From positions 358,953 to 422,952 of the forward strand of contig CACVBU010001140.1 in NCBI GenBank assembly GCA_902728285.1: a stretch of DNA of 64,000 nucleotides, in the 5' to 3' direction. The notes beneath the pieces were generated by a model that had not been told where the DNA came from, did not search any database, and saw nothing but the letters and a program-made list of their open reading frames with translations. This DNA is from Clytia hemisphaerica. Its lineage: Eukaryota > Cnidaria > Hydrozoa > Leptothecata > Clytiidae. Positions 33,758-46,061 of this stretch are shown in pieces. The first letter of the stretch is position 1, and every line of letters begins with the position of its first letter. The position numbers were made by a program, and so were the translations under genes.

Positions 33758-34682
33758 ATCATTTTAGTTGGAATTTAAATCAACTCCTTTAGCCATATTA
33801 CCAAGATCGGTCATTATGTCGGAATCGTCTGCTTGATGTATGATGATTAAACTGCGTAACGCACGATTTGTCGTTCGAAACACGTTCTCGTTAGGGTTTT
33901 GGTACCTAATCGTTGCTTTCCATCAGTTGAGTGTTCAAGTTTGACAACTTGACCATAGGTGTAGGTCCTGCAAATTACAGAATCTACTTTTTGAAAGATG
34001 ATTACGTCGCCAACGTTGATGGAATCACTTTTGAACCATTTCGTTTCGTGCATAAGTTTTGGGACATGGACCATGAGCCATGCTTCAAACCATGCTTCAT
34101 ATATCTTCTAATTTTCCTTCATTACTTTTGAAGGATTTTGAGTTGTGATCATGATGCCATCAGGGTTGCGATCGTTATTTCGTCCAAGCAGCAATCGGTT
34201 TGGCGTAATCAAATTCATCACTTCAAAGTCTCCGGTGATATTACCGACTGCCAGTGGAATGTTGTTGATTGTGTTTGCAATTGTTGTTGATAGGGTCTCC
34301 CACTGCATAAGTGATAATCTTTCATTGTGGGCGTTCTTTTGGATGGAGATGTCCACTTCTTTGATTTTGCGTTCAACCTTTCCATGCATATTGTGGCCTT
34401 GTACGGGGCACAGTAGACGATATCGGCTTTCCGTGAAATCTTTTGCGCAATGCATCTTGGGTAATCATTCGGGGAGGAATCAAAACAAACGCGAAAATGG
34501 TAGCTATTAAATGTGGTCTGGTGGTTTAGATGGTTGAGTTTTTCACTATTTTTATTATGAATATGGGGATCTAAATATAATATTTCTTTCTTTAGATAAA
34601 AATACAATAAACACGATAAAGCAATCTTAAAACAGTTATTTTTATAACTACAATAAAACAGTTATTTTCATAACTACATAGC

Positions 34683-37600
34683 ATGATGGCAGCAAACTTT
34701 GATGCAAAGTTTCTTTTGGAAAAACTGAATCAAACTTTTCCTGACAAGGGGTTCAAGATTGATGGCAAAGAATTTGTCTTTGGGAAATGGATATTGAATG
34801 ACTTGAGAGCTTTTTTGAAAGTAACAGGACACTACAAAGGAGAGTCAAAATCCAAAAAAGATGATGTTGCATCGAAAGTTGAACAGATATGGAATCAAAT
34901 CAGAGGAGAGGCTATGTTCTCAAGTGATGATATTTCAGACAGAGATCTTCTTGGCCTGCTGACACCCCCACCGACACCACAACCTGAAATTGTTCAACCT
35001 TTGTCAGATTCAGTTTCAAAGAATTCCAACCCAACAGAGACTAAACCGGGTATGACAAAAGATGATTTAAAAAAATGGACGGTCAATGACCTCCAGCAAT
35101 ATCTCTCGGACAGATGTATTAATAAATCTGGGAATAAAGATAAACTTATCGAGAATGTATTTGGTGCATACAAACAAAGGTTACCAATAACTTTCACAGA
35201 CCCACAACAGGAGCTTGAGCAGGTGAAAATAGAGACAAAGGCAAAACTTATTCTTGAAAATGGAATGTTAACTTTACCAAATCCCTTGACAATCCAAGAT
35301 GATTGGATTGTAGCACCTGCAAATCTTCCAGATACTACTTTCATCCAAGTAAATAAATATTTAATTGACAATAATGCCGGAAAGGCTTTCAAAGGAGGAA
35401 AAAGTTTACTGGATTCGAAACATTTGAAGTCTCCTGCAGTTCATATGCTCAGTCCCAATGTTCGTTATTGCTTTGTGCAAGCATTGTGTCATCCCAAGCA
35501 AAAAAAAACTGATAAACCATACACTGTTTGGGTTATCATCCACAAAGACAGAGGTGATGTGATCAATGGCAATTGCAGTTGTGCTGCAGGGTAAGAAAAT
35601 GTATATAAAAGTTTTTTTTCATCTTGACTGAGGTGGTATATAAAGGAAGTGTTTGAGTGAGTAAATCTTGACAGTTGTTTTCATAGATTTTATAACCAAT
35701 GGAAAAGTCCTTATGTTTGTTTGTTGCATGAATTTTTCAATGTCTTACAATAGAATTTGTCCCTCTTATTTAAAAAAATAGGTTAGTGTTCAACGGAAAA
35801 GGAAAAGAGGAAATTCTTTGTGTATATCTTTATATTTTTCTTTTATATTTTAGAGTCTCCGGATATTGCAAACATGTTGGGTGTTTACTATGGTACCGGG
35901 TGTGTCAAAAAAAACGCCCCTATTTTTCGATTTTCGACGTGCAAATTTCTATCCAACATAGGCAAGTGAAATTTTCAGGGAGGATTTGAAATTTAATTTT
36001 TAACCCTTGCTAAGAATTATACATTTGTATGTTCATTTAAAATGACTTTATGACGATTTGGTTGACTTACGTCAATTTTTCACTGTTCACAGATTTTGAT
36101 AGTTAAATTTTCCCGTATGGAACAAGAAACCAAAATACGCTTCGTTTTTACCTTCTTATTTTGTCTCACTACTTTTAAAACACCAAAATGGCATTATTTT
36201 TTTGTTTCATAGGTTAAATTCTGTTCTAAGGTCAATAATTGATAGATTCTAGCTAGTTCCAGTTAGACCATTTTTTAACGTCGATTGCGACGACAAAAAA
36301 AAGACTCTCAAATCGTCAATGATGCAGAAACGAACTGATGTTATTACTTTTTGTGCATAAAAATCATTAGGTTTTCAATTCAAGTGTTTTGCAAAAAGGT
36401 AAAGAAGCAGAACAGAGTTTGTAGAATATAATATGATCGATTAAATAATGGAAATGAAACGAATTGATGAAATTTTGTTTTGCTAAGAAATGCTTTACAT
36501 TGCCTTGAACACCTTGAGATGTTACCATAACACTGCGAAAAAAATCCAAAACCCCTTTAATTTGAAAAAAAAGATAAGTTTGACATAAAAAGATACATCT
36601 CGCTTCAATTTCAATTTTACTTTTACTTTTACTTTAAAACTGTTTTTACAGCTGATAGGAAAGCTAGAATGTAAAGGTTTAACGTCTTCTTTGACGTCAA
36701 TTAATTGCTTCTGTGAACAACACAAAAAGTAGTGATCTTGCGAGAATGTTCATAACTTTTAATTTATTTGAGGCAACTCTGCCAAACTTCTAGAAATGTT
36801 TGGAAATAAAATGTACAATACTCACAAAAAAAATCCAGGAGCCCAACTAAATAGAAAAATGTACGTCAAAAATCGAAAAATAGGGGCGTTTTTTTTTGAC
36901 ACACCCGGTATATTGAGCAGGAGGTCAGGCTTGGAAATAATAAAACGTGTACTTCGCAGAAACAAAAATGGGGTGGACCTTCCAAGAAACAACAAGGTAG
37001 GTGGATATCTTTTTAACCAAAAAAATATTATGATTTTTGTTTATTGTCTCTGACCCAGTTATTTTTTGAAGCCAAATTTTTTTTCTAGCATTACATCAAC
37101 CTGACACAATGGACAACATTGAGATGAGAAAACCGAAAGCCAAAAGAACACTTGGTCAACCTACTCAATCACCAGCTAAAAAGCAAAGAGTGAATACTCA
37201 TGCGGTACATGCACCTTTAACTGCACAGAACATTGATGAGCTGGCAGATATCACTAATGGAAATTGTGGGCTGGTTAAATTAATGAGGAAGCCAGTCCAA
37301 CAGAAAGAGGAGGTCCCAGAGGAGGTAGCATCTTATGTTAGCGTTGAAACAACAGAGACAAATTTGCCAAGAAATGTTCAAGAAGTTGTTGACAATTTGA
37401 AGTCAAATGAGACTTATGATGATTTTCTATTTAAGATTTCGATAACCGATAAAGAACAGGCTGCAGTCGTGTCAGCAACCGAAAATCAATCAAAAAATCA
37501 ATCAATTCCGCATTACCGCATCCAAATTTAAGGATGCTGTTAGAAAGATCGATGATGGAGGCAATGTACGAAACCCTGACAGGTGTAAAACTATTATTGA

Positions 37601-38246
37601 TAATGTAATGGGGACAAAAACATGACCAAGGGAAGGTTCAGTTGCCGCACAAGGATTAAATTGGGGTATTGATAATGAGTCAGTTGCAAGAAATCTGTAC
37701 TTCAAGAACAACAAATCAAAGCATCGTAGACTTGTTGTTAAAGAAACTGGATTTTTCATTGATGTACAGCATCCTTTTTTAGGTGCTAGCCCAGATGCAT
37801 TGGTTTCTTGTATTTGCCATGAAGAAGGATTATTAGAGATAAAATGTCCCTGGACATTACGAGGTAGTACCACTTCCGAGTATGCAGAGCAACCCCAAAC
37901 TTGTTTGAAGAAGTTAAGTTCAGGGAAAATAACAATTAATCGAGAACACGAGTATTATTACCAAATGCAACTTCAAATGAAGTGCACTAGTCGTTCATGG
38001 TGTGACTTTTATGTTGTCTTTTCGAAGGACACATTCTTGGAAAGACAATACTATGACGAGACTTTCATGGTGCATTGTATATTGAAAGCCAGTATGTGCT
38101 ATGAAAAAATTATTTTTCCTGAGCTTTTACAAAAAAGGGAAAAAGAAACCAAGCAATGTGTTTCAGAACTACTGTCAGAACTACTGGATAAATGTGAAAT
38201 TGCCAACTATGATAGTGATATTGATTTTCAAATTTTTGCTATTTAG
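34683..38246 (+). pseudogene. SAP + SWIM + YqaJ nuclease gene with introns, interrupted by a MITE
   Basis: Exons are 34,683-35,590, 35,854-36,996 (including the MITE at 35,896-36,908) and 37,089-38,246. Introns at 35,591-35,853 and 36,997-37,088 have GT..AG ends. The N-terminus has a SAP-like fold signal (KWILNDLRAFLKVTG) and a second SAP motif (KWTVNDLQQYLSDR, about residues 125-155). The SWIM finger is split by intron 1 (CSC in exon 1, CKH in exon 2). The YqaJ core has RITASKF, ESVARNLYF, GASPDAL and LEIKCPW. A frame change near 37,500 and an in-frame TGA at 37,623-37,625 disable it. Compared with copy 1 it adds SAP motifs and introns. Confidence 0.82.
35896..36908. mobile_element. mariner-like MITE (TA TSD) in the nuclease exon
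   Basis: The left end is CCGGGTGTGTCAAAAAAAAC and the right end is its inverse. The inverted repeats are about 45-50 bp including GCCCCTATTTTTCGATTTT. TA flanks lie at 35,894-35,895 and 36,909-36,910. Excision with one TA restores the nuclease reading frame. No transposase. TA TSD and end sequence fit the Tc1/mariner group. Confidence 0.82.
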
Positions 38247-39438
38247 ACTTAGACACTTTTAAAGGTTTGCAAAATATTACATTAGAAGACTTTCGATAGA
38301 AAAGATTGGTTTTCTTTAGCATTTTGTCAATATTATGAGCATCTTGAGAGCTTTTAATTTTCAGGTAATAAAAGACTAATGTAAATTATGTACTTTTTTT
38401 ATCAACAACCTTTTTGTTACCATTTCAAAAAAACTATTGCAAGAAACTCCAAAGCATTTAGTCCCCAACTTTCTTTTTAATTTTCTCTTTAAAGTGATAC
38501 CTAAGATACTAGTTTGTAGAGAACTTTTGCTCATAGAATAGCAATCTCATCATACAACTTTAATCTAAATCAAAAATCTTGAATTGTTTCATGTTTTCTT
38601 GGTTGTTTTTCTCATATTTTTGAAAATATCTTGTTGCCTCTCCACAAGTGTTTCTTTCGAATTGACTTTGAACAAAATTTTAGTGAAAGCTTTTATCGTT
38701 TTAAGACACCAATTTGATAGTTGGTTCGAGACCAACCTCTTTTCTTAAAAAAAGGGAAGCTACTGGAGCATCTGACCGGTGTTTTAACAAATAAAAGCTG
38801 ACACACTTCGTAAAAATCTGTCCACTTGAACCACAATCATAGTACGCTTTAGGAATTTGAAATTCAGACTTGTATCATAGAATTTTGAAAACGATTTTTG
38901 TAGAAAATTAATTCCCCAAAAACATTCATCAATAAAAATGATATTGATTTTCAAATTTTTGCTATTTAGACTTAGACACTTTTAATGGTTTGAAAAATGT
39001 TACATTATAGTAGGACTTTTGATAGAAATTCTAAATTTGGCCAAAAACAGATCCTTTAAAATTTCTGAAAGTTTTAAGATTGATCAGTATTTTAAGCACA
39101 GGTTAGATGCTCCAGTAGCATCTCTTTGTTAAAAGAGGCTGGACTTGAACCAACTGTCAATTTTGTGTTCAAAATAATGATCTGACAAAAGTGAACCTTG
39201 GTACATGCTCCAACCCTTTCATGTACTTTTTATAACTTTTTCTAGATGAAAAGTTCAACTTTTTTGAGCAACTATAACCATAAACTTTACAAGCTTTACT
39301 CTACAAACAGTAATACTAAGGGAAATGTTAGATAGGCTGTTTTAAAAAGGTTAGTTTGTTAAGGGTTAAGAAATAACAAGTTTGTTTGAATTTTACACGG
39401 AGGCTGTCCCGGCATGCCATACAGTTTTTAAAAACAAT
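38247..39438. other. downstream of nuclease gene: foldback and duplicated gene end
   Basis: No further gene. The last coding bases and 3' flank of the nuclease (38,215-38,300) are repeated directly at 38,937-39,020. Between and after them, AAGCTACTGGAGCATCTGACC (38,757 on) and its inverse (about 39,100-39,125) are parts of arms of about 70 bp of an inverted repeat spanning roughly 38,700-39,175, so a foldback element probably caused the duplication. Confidence 0.6.
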
Positions 39439-39447
39439 TTCTACTAC

Positions 39448-40609
39448 GGGTTGGTCTAAAAAGCAGGGTAGCCAATACACGGGTTTCGAATTAAATTTTT
39501 GCTTAGCTTTAGCTTTGATCCCATGTAAATTTGCACGAAAAATATCAAGTAAACAGAACGAAAATTGGCCGTGTATCAAGCAATTTTAGCTCATTTTTCC
39601 ATTTTGACAGACTTTATGGGTCATTATGAAAACAAAAAACATTAAAATAAAAAGTCAATCGTTTAATCATATTTCTTTTATCGAATTTAAAATAGAAAAA
39701 CATCTTTTGAATGAACACCTGGCTTTCAAAAGAGAAGAAAGGAAATCTATCAACCTTTTATAAGGCATTTCCCCTTATCGCTCCTTTTATCTACTTGATT
39801 TTTTCTCTCGCGCCAGATTTAATTCGAAACCCGTGTATTGGGGTAGCCAATTGGGCTAGGTTGTGGGGTACCTAAATATTTTACAGACCAGAATAGAAAT
39901 ACCGAAAATGAATGCATAGAACCACATTTTACTGACCAGGGAGCACGAATCTGATTGATACTTAGATTGATCATGTATGATTACAAAGATAAACAAAGAA
40001 AAAATTAACACGTGTTAATGCACGAGGAGTAAGGAATAGAGCTTCATTATAATAGAGCTATTTCAAAAGACTTTTTGTACCTATTATAAGCTGCCATATT
40101 AAAAAGTTTTGAAAGGAATTAATTGTTTGAAACATCTAAACATGATATAAATTAAACAATAGATTCAATAACAAAGGATTGTTAAGATATGACAAGATTA
40201 GAGATCATATGGCCCAAAGGCGATTCCAAAGCTATTATCATCGAATTACAGCTTCACGGAAATAACAATTTAAAACATAAATAAAATCTAAATCTAAAAT
40301 ATTAAAAACTGTTTTGTATATATTTTTTATTCGGGTCTGTAAATTTTCAAACGAAGCCAAGAAGGAAGACAAAATGGCGCCAGGTCTCTTGAGAAGTAAC
40401 AAAGTTCAGTACCTTTGTAAAAAAGGCTATTGTGGCTGAAGTTCGAAAGGAATCTTAAATTTTATTACATGGAATCATTAACAAGATGTTGTGTAGTTAT
40501 TTCCACATGAAAACAGGTTTCAGATTTCAAAAGTTTAGGCAAAAAGAGGTACCCCATAACCTAGCCCAATTGGCTACCCCATTGGCTACCCTGCTTTTTA
40601 GACCAACCC
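39448..40609. mobile_element. 9-bp-TSD MITE, itself split in its left inverted repeat
   Basis: The ends GGGTTGGTC and GACCAACCC belong to inverted repeats of about 62 bp including AAAAAGCAGGGTAGCCAA and a GGGCTAGG block. The flanks carry TTCTACTAC (39,439-39,447 and 40,610-40,618), a perfect 9-bp TSD. The left repeat is interrupted by the smaller MITE 39,478-39,835. About 800 bp without it, and non-coding. Confidence 0.85.
39478..39835. mobile_element. small TA-flanked MITE nested in the 9-bp-TSD MITE
   Basis: Inverted ends CACGGGTTTCGAATTAAAT, 358 bp, flanked by TA (39,476-39,477 and 39,836-39,837). It lies inside the left inverted repeat of the enclosing MITE, whose right repeat shows the uninterrupted form apart from about 3 bp. 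Confidence 0.82.
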
Positions 40610-40740
40610 TTCTACTACTATATACAATATAACACATAAGTTTATTCATGACTTGGGTTATATACCTTTTCTGTTTCACTTTTTTGGGTATTCTCTAGCT
40701 AGCAAGTAAAATGATTAAAAACAATACTACAATAAATAAT

Positions 40741-42566
40741 CTACAATAATGGAGTAGCTAAATTATTTAAAGCAGAAATAATAATAAAAATATCATCAAG
40801 TTTGTTTTTTATTGTCACAGGTATGGCACCTTGAAGTATCTTAAAGTCTTTAATTCTGGCAATGGCTCTTTCGACGTGTATTCTTGCTTTTGCTATATCA
40901 GATCCTTCATCACAATGTTTCTTTGAAAACCGTACTTTATCTTTCAAAAATGAAGGTATAATCAGTTTTGCACCTTTCCCAACAACCAAATCCCCTATAT
41001 TGAATCCTTTGTCAGCCATGATTGCATCCCCAGGTAGAAGCTTTTCCAGAATTCCACATTGCTCAGTTATGTGCCGATCTGAAGCAGATCCACCATAGGC
41101 TTTCGATAAAAAAGTTATGGTTCCAGATGGGGCGACACAAATAAGCTTTTTCCATGTGTTTTTTGATTTATAAGTAGAATAAGTTTGTGCCTGTGCTTTG
41201 GCCATAGTAGGCTTTTCAATTTGACCTTCAGTACAGTCAATGACACCAATTGTGCTAGGGTACATTTCAAAACAATCAGGTAACGATGCCTTTGCTTCCT
41301 CCTTTGTTGGCCAATGTATGAAGACTGCAAACTCTTTGGCAAGAAAAGGTATCCACGCTTTCAGGATGCTTGACACAGTACTTTGAGCAATTTTAAAACG
41401 AAAAGCCAAATCAACTTCTGTTAGCCCCATTCGAAGTCTCACAAGTGTTAGGAAAAACTTTCTCTTGTCAATTTACAAGTTCGTGCCCTTCCTAGGGGTA
41501 TTCCTTTGTTCCAACCAACCCTAAGGGCAGATGCTTTGACACTTATGCGTTTAAACAACCATGTAAACAATTTGTAATTTTGAATGCCTGTATATACTGC
41601 CATTAGTTTAGGCTTTGATTTGATATCAGAAATGCTAAATCTTTCAAGTTTTTCCTTTTCAATTGTAAGCTTATCATTATCTTTGGAAAGCTTTAGTATC
41701 TTCTTTTCAAGAAGTTTTATCCTCTCCTTAAGCAATTTCTCAGTTTCTTGTAAACTGTCAATTTTTCGAATACAATCAGGTCGACAGCACAAAGATTTTG
41801 CTACAACAACATCTTCGGCAGGTATAAAATATGTGTGTTCATTTAAAGATGGTGTTATGGTTGGTGATTTGGGTTTACGTTGCGCACGTCTGGTTCGCTT
41901 CTTAAGTGGGAATATTGTAGACCGATCCATGCTGGTTTCCTCTTCTTAGATGGCTGAGAGATGACATAGCCTTTCATGTACAATGTTGGAACATTACATG
42001 CCAAGTGCGAATAATAGCCAGCAGTAAAATGGTTGGAGCAAACAACAGTTGATGACGTAACTTGGAAGGATTTACGACTGATCCTCTTTTCCCACATTTC
42101 CCGATCATCCTTGTGACAAGAATGCCAGCGTAGAGTTGCAACACGAGGCATCACTTTGAGTTTGCTGAAGAAAAAGAGGAAAGAAAAATTAGGTTGTTGG
42201 CTATATCTTGCTGTTATTTTTATATTGTTAAGTATGTAAATCATTGGTTTATTCTACTTCTAAAATTAGATAGCTAGTAGCCTAGGCTAGGTTTGGTCAA
42301 AGATTACTAAAAATTCCTTCCTAACTTAAGCTATTTCTTACCTTATTATATGAGATAACCCTCCCCCCCACAGCCCTGCCCTATCCTGTCGATCTGCCTG
42401 ATGCTTGGGGTAAGCTATAACAGACATGAGGAAGAAAGAGAATGATGCTCGCTAGTCTAAGACAAGCAAACATAACAATATAAACAACACAGACAGAATC
42501 TACATACTTTTTAGCACTTCTAGTGTTCCCACAGCCATATACTGCACAATGGTCATTTCCACCCAT
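40741..42566 (-). pseudogene. THAP + coiled coil + DDE_4 transposase with one intron, frameshifted
   Basis: Exon 1 (42,566-42,508) encodes the start of a THAP finger (MGGNDHCAVYGC). A 343-bp GT..AG intron (42,507-42,165) follows. Exon 2 continues with the rest of THAP (VCSNHF). A frame change near 41,930 leads to a coiled coil (LLKERIKLLEKKILKLSKDN) and another near 41,465 to the helix-turn-helix (FKIAQSTVSSILKAW) and the DDE_4 core with VIDCTE, MADKGF and HVERAI. The catalytic D, D and E are all present. Same architecture as the transposase of copy 1, but diverged and with an intron. Confidence 0.82.
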
Positions 42567-45500
42567 CTTTAAAGTATTCTTTTTTACAGAAAGATTAAGT
42601 TAAAGGTTTCTTCTAGGAATAATAATGAGGTAACAATAAGGTTTCTTCTAGGATCATCTATCACTTTGTTGCCTTCGAAAGAGTGAATTTCGCAAGATGG
42701 CTGCTATGTTTTGATTTCGTCTCCCCGAATAATTACCCACAATGCATTGCGCAAAAGATTTCACGGAAAGCCGATATCGTCTATTCAAAGTCAACGTTTC
42801 TTTTCCCCTTCAGTTGGAATTTGATGTCGCGGAAGTTCAGTTTCATGTCTTTACATCCTTTGACTAGTTGAGTACCCTCGTCACAAAGCAGTTTGGCAGG
42901 GAACCCATGGTTGTAAGCAAATCGAGTAAAGGCAAGAATAAACGCTGGTGCTGAATAGTTGTCCATTAGTTTGATTGAGATGGCAGATGTTGAGCAACAG
43001 CATAGAACCAATAGCCATACTTTGACGACTGTACGTTTGTAGTGCAGGTGATATGCTTCATATGGACCAGACAAATCAATCTGTATATGGTAAAATATTG
43101 GTGCTATTGTCAAGTTGAAGATGGAGACAGGGCCCATTGCCATGTCAACTGTACGTTTCATGAGGTAACGACATCTCTCACAAGATTCACGAACTTGCTT
43201 CACCAGTTGTCTTCCTTCAATGATGTAGGCTTTCATCATGCATGACAAAGCGATGTGTTGTCTCAATGCCAGAATGTTTTGCTGTGGGGTGATTCCAATG
43301 AACATCCATAACGATTGATAATGCAATTGGTGAATTTTTCTACAAGATGGGAACACAAAACGAAGTTTGACTCAAGTCTTTCATGGCATTTGTGTATTTT
43401 CCGATAATCGTCACTTCTTGCTGTGGAAGGATCCGACCAGTGTAGATAAGGATGCCATTATTTTCCTTTGATATCTTCTGGTATTGGGGTGGTTTGAGAA
43501 ACTTCTTGACTTCCAGAGTACCTTTACGAAAGAAGTACTCCTCTGCATCTGTTTCTTTGCGAGTATTTGATTTCCATATCTTCATGCAGATGAACTTCAG
43601 GACAATGTTGAGGATACGGATCACTCTTTGAAATCTGTGTCTGTTTGGGTCGACGATGTATTTGGAAGATTGATATCTCTTTTTGAGTTCGGAACATCAA
43701 ACTGGTTGATGGATAGTTCTTTCTTGGCTTCGACTATCTCCTGATTGTCCAATGTTATCTCATTTTCACGTTTTACTGGAAATTCAGAGATAGGTAGTTA
43801 CATCCAAGGTTGACCGTTTATCCATTGCGAGTGTTGATCAACGTCACTGATTGTTGCACCCTTTCTGGTGCCAACATCAGTAACCATCTGTTTCGATCCA
43901 ACATGGAGCCACCGATCCTTGTGCGTGAAGCGATGAATCTCAATGAGTCTGCTTCTAACCCATTGTTTCAACATCTTTTGCACGTTTGAAATCCAATGAA
44001 GAGATATCTGGCTATCTGTGAACTTTAAGGATGATTTAAATAAGGATCGGAATGAGCGGCGAACAATCTCTCCTGTGTGTGCATTGATTAGTGATGCAAG
44101 TAGTTCTGCACGTTGAAGAGTCAGATCCTTTGGAACCATCCTTGATTTGGCAAAAACCAATTGAGAAGAGTATGATCCATCTTTACGAAGAAAACGACCA
44201 TAGATGCAGATGCACATTGTTGTATTGCTAGCATCACCAAAGTCCAAGGTCTCCACATCGAGTGAGACAGCATCAGCAGGTACAACAAGTCATTGGAATC
44301 TTAACTGGTCGATTTTTGTGATTGTGTCAAAATGAGACAGTCAGATTGGTCTTAGCTCATCTGGTATTGGGTCATCCCAGTCAAGCTGTCTATCGCACAA
44401 GTCTCGTAGATCGATCTTCATGGCGGCCACCAATGGTGCGATTTTACCAAGAATGTAGAAAATTTCGGCTACTTTAGATGAGCAGTGTCGACGAGTTAAA
44501 ACATTTGGAATTACATTCATGGTTTGTATATTCTTCTTCCCTCTACGTTTCGGTGCAAATTTTAACTCTTGGATTGTTAGTGATAGCTCGTCACTTTTTG
44601 AAAACCACTTCATTCCTCCGACGCCAACAGAGACTCCGTCTTCAGTCAGATGCGATGGTGGGTCTTCTCCAGATATAGTGATGCCTTTCAAATTGAAAGC
44701 ACCTTTTGATGTCACAATCTGTAGTTGGTCAGCTCGTTTGTGTGCTGACTCAATGGTGTGGTCTCCTGTGATACAATCGTCTACATACACATCATGCCGG
44801 ATGATTTCATTGACTTCTGTATACTCTTCCTTGTTCATCTCAGCAATGCGTCTGAGGGTGCATTCTGATTGGTTCCCACTTGATTTGATCCCATAAATTA
44901 AAGTCTTTATTACTTTCTCTCTTGGAGTCTTGGTTGGATCTAATTTCTTGCCAAAGGTAGCGCTGAAGTGTCCAATGGTCAGAATGCAATTTAACTGTAT
45001 TGTACATCTTGCTCACATCACTATGAATTCCTATTGGACGAATTTGAAATCTGATCATGATCTCTTGAAGCTTGTTAAGATAGTTACTTCCTTTTGCCAG
45101 GATGTCGTTCAGACTCAGTCCTTGATGCTGTTGCTTGGGAGGCGTCGAAGATGATCCGGCATGAGTGCTGATAGAAGAAGGCTTCCAAACAGCTCGCCAA
45201 GGTATGAAATTCTGTACGGTACTTGATTGCAGCATTTCCTGTTGGGATGATGGAAGATTTTGAATGTAACAAACATACCCTAGTGAGTGGAGCTTCTTCT
45301 CAGATGCAAGTATCTCGAGCTTGTCCTGTTTGTTCTCAGGTTTTCCAAGTTTCCTGAGCTGTTGATTGTAGACTTTCATGACAATGTCCTTGTTTAGAGC
45401 CAGTCTTGATGGCTCTTTGATGAGCGGAAACATGGCAGTTACAGTCTGAGTGTCGGAATCGATTGTAATCGATGAATTGATGAGTTCTTCCTCAGCTTCC

Positions 45501-45834
45501 TCTTTGATGCTTATCATCTCGATGCGTTCTGATTCTTTTTGCATGATTTGCAATTCCTACACTTCATACAACGATAAGTAATTGTGCCTGATGATTCAAC
45601 TTCGTCAAAGCGTTTGAGTTTGTTGGTGAAGGATAATCTCTTGATGTCTGGATTTGTCTGGATACCCCATCTGTAGAGTTTAGTTTGAGTTGACCAGTGA
45701 AGAAATTGAAGGTTTTGTCCTCAGTGAAGTATGTTTGATGAATTGCAGTGAAGATTTCATGTGTTCCTCTGATCACACTCTTCCACCATCAAAGTTGTTG
45801 AAAACAGATTCGTAAATCCCCAGACCAGATGGTA

Positions 45835-46061
45835 CCTTAAAGGAAGAAATTTTGGCGGAAAGAAAATTTGGCGGATTTGGCGGATTTGACTGAAATCCGC
45901 CAAATTAAATTCCAGCCAAAATTTCTTTTTTCTGCCATCCGCCAAATTAAATTCCCGCCAAATTTAGTTTTTTCGTCCATCCGCCGAATTAAATTCCCTC
46001 TGAAAAAACTTTTTTGGCCATCCGCCAAATTAAATTCCCGCCAGAATTTCTTCCTTTAAGG
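45835..46061. mobile_element. TA-flanked MITE in BEL/Pao pol
   Basis: Inverted ends CCTTAAAGGAAGAAATT, 227 bp, TA at 45,833-45,834 and 46,062-46,063. The interior repeats (A)TCCGCCAAATTAAATTCC in both orientations. Taking it out with one TA rejoins the pol reading frame between protease and RT. Relative at 25,828-26,143. Confidence 0.88.

Larger units (their letters stand above)
34416..42781. mobile_element. ISL2EU-type DNA transposon, copy 2, inside BEL/Pao integrase
   Basis: Inverted repeats of 61 bp (34,416-34,476 and 42,721-42,781, about 58 of 61 matching) start GACGATATCGGCTTTCCGTG and are flanked by TA (34,414-34,415 and 42,782-42,783). The gene plan equals copy 1: a SWIM + YqaJ nuclease reading right and a THAP/DDE_4 transposase reading left. 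The inverted repeats share only short blocks with copy 1 (CGATATCG, TTGCGCAATG), so this is a different family. It carries a mariner-like MITE, a foldback region and a MITE-in-MITE. Both genes are broken. Confidence 0.85.

Noticed and set aside
34108-34455. Independent small gene upstream of ISL2EU-2
   Set aside because: It is the integrase C-terminal core of the BEL/Pao element; its first codons are the inverted repeat of the transposon read through.
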